A stretch of DNA of 29,994 nt from Bacillota bacterium (GTDB lineage: Bacteria > Bacillota > Clostridia > Christensenellales > Aristaeellaceae): the NCBI GenBank assembly GCA_023416585.1, contig JAEZHM010000087.1:1-29994 (forward strand), given 5' to 3'. This document shows positions 23,508-29,994 of this stretch, one piece after another. The position numbers and the translations under genes are program-made. Positions within the stretch are counted from its first letter, which is position 1; each line of letters begins with the position of its first letter. The notes beneath the pieces are model-generated. The model was not told where the DNA came from, did not search any database, and worked only from the letters and a program-made list of their open reading frames with translations.

Positions 23508-24518
23508 ATGAAAAAGGTTATCAACAATCCGGTGAATTTTGTAGATGAGGTCATGGATGGAATTATCGCGGCCTATGGCGACAGGCTGAAATTGCTGGAC
23601 GGTGACCGGCGTGTCATCCTATCCAATGCTCCCGCAAGGGAGGGCAAGGTTGGCATCGTGACCGGCGGCGGAAGCGGGCATCTGCCGGTATTCCTGGGCT
23701 ATGTGGGCAAAGGCATGCTGGATGGCTGCGCTGTGGGCAACGTGTTTGCTTCCCCCTCGGCAAAGAGGATGGCAAGCGCCATCAAGGCATGCGACCGCGG
23801 CAGCGGCGTGCTGTGCCTGTACGGCAACTATGGCGGCGACAACATGAATTTCGATATGGCCTGCGAAACCGTGGAACTGGAAGATGACATAAAAACCCGC
23901 ACCGTCCGTGTGAAGGACGACGTGTCTTCGGCCCCCAAAGAATCGGCGGAACGGCGCCGCGGCGTAGCGGGCATGGTCTATGCCTTCAAGATTGCAGGCG
24001 CGGCGGCGGATCAGGGCCGTTCATTGGATGAGGTGGCGGATATCGCGCAGAAAGCCCTTGATAATATCCGCACAATGGGCATCGCTCTTTCTCCCTGCAT
24101 TGTGCCCGAGGTAGGCAAACCCACCTTCTCCATTGGCGAAAATGAAGTGGAAATCGGCATGGGCATCCATGGTGAGCCTGGCATTGAAGTGCGGCAAATG
24201 ATGACTGCGGATGAGATCGCGGATGTGATTTTGGAAAAGCTGCTGGCGGATATGACGCTTGAGACGGGCAGCACTGTTTCCGTTATGGTCAACGGGCTTG
24301 GATCAACGCCCAAGGAAGAGCTTTTGATCATCTACCGCCGTATCCATCAAATACTGACAGGCAAAGGCGTCCGCTTGGTGATGCCGCATATCGGTGAGTT
24401 TGCCACATCCATGGAGATGGCCGGTCTTTCCGTGACAATCTTTAAACTGGACAGCGAGCTGGAAGCGCTTTTGCGCACCCCTGCCAGCACGCCGTTTTAC
24501 ACCAACGAAAACATCTGA
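23508..24518 (+). CDS. dhaK: DhaK-like dihydroxyacetone kinase subunit
   Basis: A 336-aa protein of the Dak1 family, the subunit that holds the keto-sugar substrate. The His that binds the carbonyl covalently is present at 221 in MGIHGEPG. The substrate-loop motif reads GGGSGHLP (His58, Leu59) rather than the SGHEP of true DhaK, a change seen in a paralogous subfamily whose substrates may be other ketoses such as erythrulose. Other family blocks are LYGNYGGDNMNFDMA and RRRGVAGMVYAFKIAGA. The ATG at 23508 follows GGGAGGAA. The DhaL-like subunit follows 14 bp later. No DhaM phosphotransfer subunit is in the window. Confidence 0.9.
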   Translation: MKKVINNPVNFVDEVMDGIIAAYGDRLKLLDGDRRVILSNAPAREGKVGIVTGGGSGHLPVFLGYVGKGMLDGCAVGNVFASPSAKRMASAIKACDRGSGVLCLYGNYGGDNMNFDMACETVELEDDIKTRTVRVKDDVSSAPKESAERRRGVAGMVYAFKIAGAAADQGRSLDEVADIAQKALDNIRTMGIALSPCIVPEVGKPTFSIGENEVEIGMGIHGEPGIEVRQMMTADEIADVILEKLLADMTLETGSTVSVMVNGLGSTPKEELLIIYRRIHQILTGKGVRLVMPHIGEFATSMEMAGLSVTIFKLDSELEALLRTPASTPFYTNENI

Positions 24519-24532
24519 AAGGGGAGCAGGTT

Positions 24533-25159
24533 ATGCTGGACGCAAATAAATTGAAAATTGCCATGCAGGAGATTTCCGATACGATGGCTGCCAACAGGCA
24601 GTATCTGATTGAACTGGACCAGCGCAACGGCGACGGCGACTTGGGCATTTCCATGTCCGAGGGCTTTGCCGCCGCCTCAAAGTTTGTGTCTGAAAGCGGC
24701 GAAACAGATCTTGGCAAGCTTCTTATCGGGGCAGGTAAAGTGTTCAACGAAGCCGCGCCTTCCTCGCTTGGCACCATCATGTCCCTGTGCATGATGGGCA
24801 TGGCCAGGGTATTAAAAGGCCATCAAGCCGTAGATTTGGCGGCGCTTGGCGAGGCGTTTACATCCGGCGTCAACAAGATCATGGAACGCGCCAACTCCAA
24901 GCCCGGTGAGAAAACTGTGCTGGACGCTTTGGAACCTGCGGCGCGCGCGCTGTGCGAGAATGCTTCAAAGGGAACGGTTCCGGCGCTGGAGGCGGCCTAC
25001 AAGGCAGCCAAGGAAGGTTCGGAAAGCACGGCTGCCATGAAGGCGGTGCACGGCCGTGCCGCCTATTATGGGGAGAAAGCCATAGGCCTTATCGACGGCG
25101 GCTCCGTTGCCGGAATGCTTGTGTTTGAAGCGATCTTACACGCGGCGCAGAAGATGTGA
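24533..25159 (+). CDS. dhaL: DhaL-like dihydroxyacetone kinase ADP/ATP-binding subunit
   Basis: A 208-aa Dak2-family protein that carries the nucleotide. The Mg-binding aspartates are Asp29, Asp34 and Asp36 in LDQRNGDGDLGISM, a variant of the usual DxxxGDGDxG. PSSLGTIMSLCMMGMA and HGRAAYYGEKAIGLIDGGSVAG are typical blocks. The start follows GGGGAGCAGG. With the upstream DhaK-like protein it should phosphorylate a short keto-sugar. With no DhaM nearby the pair may use ATP directly, or borrow a PTS protein encoded elsewhere. Confidence 0.9.
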   Translation: MLDANKLKIAMQEISDTMAANRQYLIELDQRNGDGDLGISMSEGFAAASKFVSESGETDLGKLLIGAGKVFNEAAPSSLGTIMSLCMMGMARVLKGHQAVDLAALGEAFTSGVNKIMERANSKPGEKTVLDALEPAARALCENASKGTVPALEAAYKAAKEGSESTAAMKAVHGRAAYYGEKAIGLIDGGSVAGMLVFEAILHAAQKM

Positions 25160-25227
25160 TGGTGCGCACACAGGCTGACAACTCATCTGGCGCGGCGGTT
25201 CAGCACAGTGAAGGCAGGAAATCGCAT

Positions 25228-26163
25228 ATGGCAAAGAAAATTGTGGTATTTGGCAGTTTTGTTGTGGATCTGACAAGCAGGACGCAGAAATTCCCCACGC
25301 CGGGCGAGACTGTGATTGGCAGCTCATTTGTGCTGGGCCCCGGCGGAAAAGGCTCCAACCAGGCGGTCGCAGCGCACCGTGCCGGGGCTGACGTAACGCT
25401 GGTAACCAAGGTTGGCAAGGATGTATTTGGCAGCGTCGCAAAGAATTTTTACATAAGCGAGGGCATGAACACCGGCTTCATTTTTGAAGACGCGCAAAAA
25501 GAGACCGGAACCGCCCTGATTATGGTAAATGAAAAAGAGAACCAGAATATGATCCTGGTTGTCAGCGGCGCGTGCGCAAATATAACAGACGCTGATATCG
25601 AAATGGCTTCAGATCTGATCCGGAGCGCGGATATACTGCTGCTCCAGCTTGAGATCAATCTGGAAGCGCTTGAGAAAGTCATTCATATCGCCCATGAAAG
25701 CAATACAAAAGTGATTCTGAACACTGCGCCTGCACAGGCCCTGCCAGACGAGCTGTATAAAAAAATCGACATTGTTACGCCCAACGAATCAGAAGCCAGC
25801 GTGCTTACCGGCGTAAATGTTATGAATTATGAAGACGCACGCAAGGCGGCTAAGGACTTCCTGATAAAAGGCGTAAAAAGTGTTGTCATCACCATGGGCA
25901 GTCACGGCACCTATGTGACTGACGGGAAAAGCGAAGACATCATCGAACGGATCCATGTCGATGTGGTTGATACCACCGGTGCGGGAGATGCGTTCAATGG
26001 CGGTTTTGTCATGGCGCTGGCGGAAGGTAAAGATATTTTTGAGGCTGCCCGCTATGGCAATGTTACCGGCGCGCTTGCCGTCACCAAACCCGGCACGGCG
26101 CCTGCCATGCCATACAGAAGAGATATACTTGCGCTTTATGATAGGATATATGGAAGAAAATAA
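25228..26163 (+). CDS. rbsK: PfkB-family sugar kinase, ribokinase-like
   Basis: A 311-aa kinase. The N-terminal block KIVVFGSFVVDLTSRTQKFPTPGETVIG and GPGGKGSNQA (37-46) match ribokinase signature 1. DTTGAGDAFNGGF (from 248, catalytic base Asp254) is signature 2. NTAPAQALPDELYKKIDIVTPNESEASVLTG is typical of RbsK. The ATG at 25228 lies behind GCAGGAA; the frame is open further upstream but has no ribosome site there. It is the last gene of the long run. It phosphorylates ribose or a similar sugar or nucleoside-derived substrate; ribose itself is not proven, so the symbol is a family label. Confidence 0.88.
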   Translation: MAKKIVVFGSFVVDLTSRTQKFPTPGETVIGSSFVLGPGGKGSNQAVAAHRAGADVTLVTKVGKDVFGSVAKNFYISEGMNTGFIFEDAQKETGTALIMVNEKENQNMILVVSGACANITDADIEMASDLIRSADILLLQLEINLEALEKVIHIAHESNTKVILNTAPAQALPDELYKKIDIVTPNESEASVLTGVNVMNYEDARKAAKDFLIKGVKSVVITMGSHGTYVTDGKSEDIIERIHVDVVDTTGAGDAFNGGFVMALAEGKDIFEAARYGNVTGALAVTKPGTAPAMPYRRDILALYDRIYGRK

Positions 26164-26286
26164 CCGCCATGAAAATTGAAAAGGGCCTGCAGCCTGCGGC
26201 TGATATCCATGCCGGGTTGAGTTGCGGGATGCTTTGCCTGCTAGGATGGGTTGAAAAGTGTTTTGACTTAGGCTCGCAATAAATTC

Positions 26287-26320
26287 CCGCCGGAAGCCTG
26301 ATTGGTTCTCCGGCGGCTTT
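26287..26320 (+). terminator. Terminator after the ribokinase gene
   Basis: CCGCCGGA (26287-26294) and TCCGGCGG (26309-26316) form a perfect 8-bp stem that can extend inward (AGCC/GGTT), followed by a short CTTTG tract. The T run is weak. It probably ends the long gene run. Confidence 0.65.
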
Positions 26321-26338
26321 GTCGTAAAAAGGCATACT

Positions 26339-26366
26339 TTGACTCTTTGAAAAATTTGTATATAAT
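26339..26366 (+). promoter_or_regulatory. Promoter of the second GGDEF gene
   Basis: TTGACT (26339-26344), a 16-nt spacer and a perfect TATAAT (26361-26366), about 40 nt upstream of the start codon. Confidence 0.75.
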
Positions 26367-26406
26367 GGTATGGCAGTTTAACGCTTAAGAAAGCGGGGGG
26401 AACCTT

Positions 26407-27294
26407 TTGCCGGATAGCATAACCATTGAACGGCTGGAGAATAACTTAAACTTCTTTCAAAAAATGTATGATGCGATCAGGTTGGTGGATCCGGTCAAAA
26501 AAGTGATTATAGAATACCAGCGTTGCGAAAGAAAAGAAGCGAAAGACATCTGCTACGCCTATTGGAAAAACGGAAGGATATGTGATAACTGCATATCCGT
26601 GCGGGCATACCTTAACGATAAATGCTTTATGAAGCTTGAGCAATCGGATGCGGCCATTATGCTGGTAACGGCGATTCCCATTGAAAACACCGATGAGCCA
26701 ACTGTTCTGGAGCTTTTGAGAAACGCTTCGGATACGATGCTGCTGGGCCATGGCGAATACACCGAGGGCCGTGTGATGCACCCTTCTTGGGCCGAATTTA
26801 ACGATGTCGTGATTAAAGATGATTTGACCGGCCTGTACAACAGGCGTTTTATCAACGAGCGTTTGCCGGCGGATATCTTGCGGTCAACGCTTAAAGGAGA
26901 ACCGCTGTCCGTTATTTTTGCAGATGTGGATAATATGAAACAGATCAACGATGCCTATGGGCATTCGGCCGGGGACCTTGTTTTGATTGAAACCGCTGGC
27001 ATCCTGAAGGAATGCGTTCGAAGCAAGGATGATTGGGTTGCAAGATTCGGTGGGGATGAGTTCCTGATCTGCCTGAACAGCACAGATGAATCGTCTGCTA
27101 AAAATGTTATGGAAAGAATCTATACTAAATTTGCCGGTATGAAAGCAACCTTCCATGATGCGGATATTACGGCATCCATATCATTGGGAGTTCATACCAT
27201 GCAGGATGATCTTCATACCGCCAATGAAATCATCGAATTGGCGGATAAAGAGATGTATGAGATAAAACAGCAAAAAAGAAAAGGCCATAAATAG
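26407..27294 (+). CDS. GGDEF diguanylate cyclase with Cys-rich PAS-like N-domain
   Basis: A 295-aa cytosolic cyclase. Residues 1 to about 125 form a PAS-like sensor domain with cysteines at 40, 49, 59, 62 and 73, including ICDNC. Such clusters could bind a metal or haem or react to redox (inference). Residues about 135-290 are the GGDEF domain: DDLTGLYNRRF, FADVDNMKQINDAYGHSAGD and an intact GGDEF at 215-219. The inhibitory Arg-x-x-Asp is shifted by one residue (RSKDDWVARF), so canonical feedback inhibition may be missing. The start is TTG at 26407 behind GGGGGGAA; no ATG is suitably placed. It has its own promoter and terminator. Confidence 0.9.
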   Translation: MPDSITIERLENNLNFFQKMYDAIRLVDPVKKVIIEYQRCERKEAKDICYAYWKNGRICDNCISVRAYLNDKCFMKLEQSDAAIMLVTAIPIENTDEPTVLELLRNASDTMLLGHGEYTEGRVMHPSWAEFNDVVIKDDLTGLYNRRFINERLPADILRSTLKGEPLSVIFADVDNMKQINDAYGHSAGDLVLIETAGILKECVRSKDDWVARFGGDEFLICLNSTDESSAKNVMERIYTKFAGMKATFHDADITASISLGVHTMQDDLHTANEIIELADKEMYEIKQQKRKGHK

Positions 27295-27320
27295 GATGCA
27301 CCGCTACTGCGGAAAATGAA

Positions 27321-27358
27321 ACCGCCGGAGGCCAAATGGTCCCCCGGCGGTTTTTTTA
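27321..27358 (+). terminator. Strong intrinsic terminator after GGDEF gene 2
   Basis: ACCGCCGG (27321-27328) pairs with CCGGCGGT (27344-27351), followed directly by a run of T. The stem resembles that of the terminator at 26287. Confidence 0.93.
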
Positions 27359-27392
27359 TCCGCAAATGTATGAGCATACGTGAAAGCGCTGC

Positions 27393-28004
27393 TTACTTTG
27401 CTACATAAATGCTGTCAAGGAATGCGATTACTTCTGCCTCAGTATAAAATACCCGTGCATCCAACTGCGCATGATACCAACTGTTCGAATATTCGCCATT
27501 ACCCTTTGCGATGGATTTATCATCCTTCCAATGCGCATAGATTTCTCTCGCATTTACCGGATCCCTGGTTTCTGCAACAACCGGTTTTTCTACAACCTTT
27601 ATCGTAACACTGGAAAGCGTTGAATACGTCCGTTTGCCCGACTCATCATGCTTTACCACAATACCATACGTGATGGCATAATTACCTGGGACATCACTTG
27701 AGAACGTTGCGGTGGAAACGAACTGGGACTTTCTTTCAAGAGCGGAAGCAGATGCGCTAAACGACGAAACCCCTGTCCAGTTCTCACTGGACAGATAAAG
27801 CAGTTGATTCGCCTTGTTTGAGGTGTAAGAGGTAACAGCGGTAAGTTCAACCGTCTCGCCCACAAAAACCTCCAAGCTGCTTGCCGTCAAAGAAGTGCTG
27901 ACTGCAAACTCAGGCGAGCCGGAATTGGCAGGGGCTGCAAAGGCGCTTAATCCAATACCGAAAGTCAGAACCAAAGCCATACAAATACCCATTATTTTTT
28001 TCAT
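27393..28004 (-). CDS. Small secreted protein of unknown function
   Basis: A 203-aa exported protein. Residues 1-24 form a signal peptide (MKKIMGICMALVLTFGIGLSAFAA). Residues about 35-140 look like an Ig-like or bacterial surface beta-sandwich: SLEVFVGETVELTAVTSYTSNKANQLLYLSSENWTG, then SSDVPGNYAITYGIVVKHDESGKRTYSTLSSVTIKVVEK. The C-terminal 60 residues (REIYAHWKDDK..FYTEAEVIAFLDSIYVAK) are unassigned. I chose the start at 28004 because AAAGGA lies 9 nt upstream; the longer frame has no ribosome site. It converges on the GGDEF gene. No enzymatic motif was recognised. Confidence 0.82.
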   Translation of the reverse strand: MKKIMGICMALVLTFGIGLSAFAAPANSGSPEFAVSTSLTASSLEVFVGETVELTAVTSYTSNKANQLLYLSSENWTGVSSFSASASALERKSQFVSTATFSSDVPGNYAITYGIVVKHDESGKRTYSTLSSVTIKVVEKPVVAETRDPVNAREIYAHWKDDKSIAKGNGEYSNSWYHAQLDARVFYTEAEVIAFLDSIYVAK

Positions 28005-28102
28005 ATGTGTCATCCTTTCACGTTGTTTATAGATGTATTTGGCACGGGGAATATTTGCATTCCTGGTACTCGCTGTTATGATTTTATCGACACCCCTTTC
28101 CC

Positions 28103-28132
28103 AAAAAACAAAAAACCGGCCCACGGCCGGTT
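28103..28132 (-). terminator. Minus-strand intrinsic terminator
   Basis: AACCGGCC and GGCCGGTT form a perfect 8-bp stem with a 3-nt loop (28114-28132). On the minus strand a TTTTTTG-TTTTTT tract follows. It lies upstream of the secreted-protein gene and fits as the terminator of the remnant gene at 28136-28249. Confidence 0.85.
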
Positions 28133-28135
28133 ACG

Positions 28136-28249
28136 CTACTTGCTCACTATATAGAAAGCGTCCAAGTAATCTATATAGGTCACTGCATCCAAGGATATCA
28201 TACCATTCATGGAAACAGGTGAAACATTTCTTTCCTCAAAATTTCCCGT
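28136..28249 (-). pseudogene. Possible decayed C-terminal tail of a secreted-protein paralogue
   Basis: The minus strand encodes an open 37-residue tail ending MNGMISLDAVTYIDYLDAFYIVSK and a TAG. Its end resembles the C-terminus of the neighbouring secreted protein (AEVIAFLDSIYVAK), and it is followed by its own terminator. No start signal or upstream coding part is visible; a TAG closes the frame just above. A duplicated, truncated paralogue is the simplest reading, but the similarity is short. Confidence 0.4.
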
Positions 28250-28397
28250 CTATTATTAATCATTCACCCATCCATATGATTCATGTATATCGGCACAGCA
28301 ATAAAATGAATTTGCGACAAAAACATTTGCCTGGGGGAATTCAGTTAAACACCATGACATGTCCTCGCGCCAGCAGTCCTCTTTACGTTAGTCTATT
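28250..28397. other. Intergenic stretch without a supported gene
   Basis: I see nothing coding between the gene remnant and the operator of the AtuA-type gene. The sequence is locally AT-rich, with no clear hairpin or repeat. Confidence 0.5.
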
Positions 28398-28414
28398 CAA
28401 TAGTCTAACTATTG
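28398..28414. promoter_or_regulatory. 17-bp operator-like palindrome
   Basis: CAATAGT-CTA-ACTATTG has perfect 7-bp arms and overlaps the -35 box of the next promoter. The word TAGTCTA is also repeated 12 bp apart (28389 and 28401). A repressor site is likely; the cognate regulator is not in the window. Confidence 0.55.
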
Positions 28415-28440
28415 ACACGTATCCTTCGCGCTGTTATAAT
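28412..28440 (+). promoter_or_regulatory. Consensus promoter of the AtuA-family gene
   Basis: Perfect TTGACA (28412-28417), a 17-nt spacer and perfect TATAAT (28435-28440). The start codon lies 58 nt after the -10 box. Confidence 0.92.
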
Positions 28441-28497
28441 GGGTTCAGATCCATAGGCCTGTAACTTAAAATCCGTTATTTTGAGAGGGGACTTATT

Positions 28498-29850
28498 GTG
28501 CGCACCTGCATCCTATCACCCTGCGGCATTTTGGGCTATGGCTTTCCTGAAAAGTCTTTTGATTTAGCCATACAGCAAAAGCCCGATTTTATCGTGGTGG
28601 ATGCAGGGTCTACCGACGCCGGCCCCCACAAGCTGGGCGCGGGCGTGGCCATCGTCAGCCGGATGGCGGCCAAGAAGGATTTGTCCCTTTTGCTAAAGGG
28701 CGCAAAAGCCCAAAGCATTCCTTTGATCATCGGCTCCGCCGGTGGTTCCGGCGCGAGGGTGCATACGGAGTGGACGCTGGACATCATCCAGGAAATCCTT
28801 GCCGAAATGAACTGGCAGCCCCGCCTTGCCGTGATCTGGGCGGACATCCCCAACGCGGAAATCCTTGCGGCGCAGGCGGAAGGCAAAGTCACAAAAATGT
28901 CGGAAAATGTGCCCGACTTAACGGAAGAATCGCTTTTAAGCACGAACGGCGTCGTGGCCCAGATGGGCGCGGAACCAATCATAAAAGCGCTGGAGGCCAA
29001 AGCCCAGGTCATCGTCTGCGGCCGCGCCTACGATCCGGCGCCCTTTGCGGCGGCCGGTATTTTCCGGGGTCATGACGCGGCGCTTTGCTACCACCTTGGA
29101 AAAATTCTGGAGTGCGGTGCGCTCTGCTGCGAGCCAGGTTCGGCGAAGGATTGCATCCTTGGCATATTGGAAGACGACGGCTTTGAAGTGATCTCCGCCA
29201 ATCCCGACAGGAAATGCACCCCGGTGAGCGTAGCTGCCCACACCTTTTATGAAAAAGACCATCCATACCTTTTATATGGGCCGGGCATACTGCTGGACCT
29301 GTCTTCCTGCAAGTTTGTTGATCTGGGGGAAGGCAAAGTACGGGTATCCGGCAGCAAGCTTATACGGCAGCCTTATACGGTGAAGATGGAAGGGGCGCGG
29401 CCGGTTGCCTACCGCACCTTTGTGATCGCCGGCATCCGCGACCCGCTTTTGATCGCGCAACTCGATAGCGTGGAAAAAGAAGTGGAAAAAAGCGTACGCG
29501 CCTATTATAAAGACATTCCCGAAAAGGACTATGAGATCCGCTTTTTCCACTACGGCAAGGATGGGGTGATGGGCGCCCTGGAGCCGGATGATACCTTGCC
29601 CCACGAAATCGGCCTGATGTTTGAAGTAATCGCAAAAACCCAGGACCTGGCCAATGCCGTCTGCGCCTCGGTGCGTTCCACCTATCTGCATTACGGCTAT
29701 CCCGGCCGCAAAGCCACGGCGGGGAACCTGGCCTTCCCCTTTGCCCCCAGTGACGTGCCCTTTGGCCCTGTCTACGCCTTCTCCGTTTACCATTTGCTGT
29801 CGGTGGACGATCCGTGCAGGCTGTTCCCCATGGAACTCAGATTGCCCTGA
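28498..29850 (+). CDS. AtuA/DUF1446 family acyclic terpene utilization-like protein
   Basis: A 450-aa protein of the AtuA (DUF1446) family. The N-terminal half shows typical blocks: PDFIVVDAGSTDAGPHKLG, IIGSAGGSGARVHTEW, IAQMGAEPIIKAL-like VVAQMGAEPI and VICGRAYDPAPFAA (here VIVCGRAYDPAPF). AtuA is required for citronellol and geraniol breakdown in Pseudomonas, but its reaction is undefined, and most relatives in anaerobes occur without the rest of that pathway. The start is GTG at 28498 behind GAGAGGGG. A consensus promoter with a palindromic operator precedes it. No acyl-CoA carboxylase or partner protein is visible before the window ends, so a role in terpene use should not be assumed. Confidence 0.85.
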   Translation: MRTCILSPCGILGYGFPEKSFDLAIQQKPDFIVVDAGSTDAGPHKLGAGVAIVSRMAAKKDLSLLLKGAKAQSIPLIIGSAGGSGARVHTEWTLDIIQEILAEMNWQPRLAVIWADIPNAEILAAQAEGKVTKMSENVPDLTEESLLSTNGVVAQMGAEPIIKALEAKAQVIVCGRAYDPAPFAAAGIFRGHDAALCYHLGKILECGALCCEPGSAKDCILGILEDDGFEVISANPDRKCTPVSVAAHTFYEKDHPYLLYGPGILLDLSSCKFVDLGEGKVRVSGSKLIRQPYTVKMEGARPVAYRTFVIAGIRDPLLIAQLDSVEKEVEKSVRAYYKDIPEKDYEIRFFHYGKDGVMGALEPDDTLPHEIGLMFEVIAKTQDLANAVCASVRSTYLHYGYPGRKATAGNLAFPFAPSDVPFGPVYAFSVYHLLSVDDPCRLFPMELRLP

Positions 29851-29890
29851 TATAGGGAGCAAGACAGGGCTTCCCCTTGAGTTCTGAGTC

Positions 29891-29994
29891 TTCGCGCCGC
29901 CAGTGGCTCCGTAGCCGAAGCGCCGCCTGTGGCGGATGCAGCGAGGCGGAGGAGGCTGGCGAAACGAGCAGTGCGAACGCAGTGAGCAGTGCGA
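29891..29994. repeat. Dispersed repeat, second locus (runs off the window)
   Basis: A copy of the left-edge repeat: a 26-bp unit at 29905-29930 like those at 599-676, preceded by CGCCGCCAGT, and the exact 18-nt word at 29951-29968 also found at 698-715. It ends with GCAGTGCGA words at 29969-29977 and 29986-29994. The element continues past the window, so another DUF559-type cassette could follow. Confidence 0.75.

Noticed and set aside
27378..27393. Second cre-like site (TGAAAGCGCT)
   Set aside because: It fails the fixed outer positions of the consensus and lies at a gene end, not at a promoter.
28498..29850. Terpene degradation pathway
   Set aside because: Only an AtuA-family protein is present; no geranyl-CoA carboxylase or other Atu/Liu enzyme is visible, so the pathway is not supported.

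Overview
The window looks like chromosomal DNA of a Gram-positive, Clostridia-class (Bacillota) anaerobe of roughly 50% GC. The signs are strong AGGAGG-type ribosome sites, sigma-A promoters with 17-bp spacers, hairpin-plus-T-tract terminators, a CcpA-type cre site, LplB/LplC-type sugar permeases and diguanylate cyclases of Clostridial architecture. No rRNA, tRNA, CRISPR array, transposase or phage gene was seen. Genus cannot be called from this sequence alone.

Left edge (1-2600): a repeat-bounded cassette holds a small DUF559 endonuclease-like gene. It is followed by an orphan membrane-anchored sugar-binding protein and an FmdB-type zinc-ribbon protein, both on the minus strand. Next (2618-5013) is a secreted protein with YD/RHS-like repeats and its terminator, then a decayed fragment of a GGDEF gene (5138-5274).

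First carbohydrate locus (5436-12519, plus strand): a GntR/FCD regulator with a FadR-type operator overlapping its own promoter, two LplB/LplC-type permeases, a large solute-binding protein bracketed by stem-loops, a cytoplasmic DUF5060-type glycoside hydrolase, a cupin and a xylose-isomerase-like TIM-barrel protein. It ends at a terminator that probably works in both directions. The layout fits uptake of an oligosaccharide followed by intracellular cleavage and isomerisation. No ATPase for this importer is in the window, as is usual for LplBC systems that share MsmK.

Central locus: a cytosolic fusion of a LacI-type sugar-binding domain with a GGDEF domain (minus) diverges from a long plus-strand gene run (15379-26163). 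The region between them holds two near-consensus divergent promoters, a cre-like site, several perfect palindromes and a 111-nt nested leader hairpin. The run encodes an ATC-hydrolase-family protein, a complete LivJHMGF-type ABC importer, an L-cysteine desulfidase, an SDR dehydrogenase, a GntR regulator, DhaK-like and DhaL-like kinase subunits and a PfkB/ribokinase. I infer that it takes up and breaks down a cysteine-derived (thiazoline/thiazolidine-like) compound, with the kinases and the SDR dealing with a carbon or sugar part. This is the best candidate for an undescribed system in the window.

Right edge (26339-29994): a second GGDEF protein with a Cys-rich N-terminal domain, a small secreted protein (minus) with a probable decayed paralogue tail beside it, an AtuA/DUF1446-family protein behind a strong promoter with a palindromic operator, and another copy of the dispersed repeat found at the left edge.
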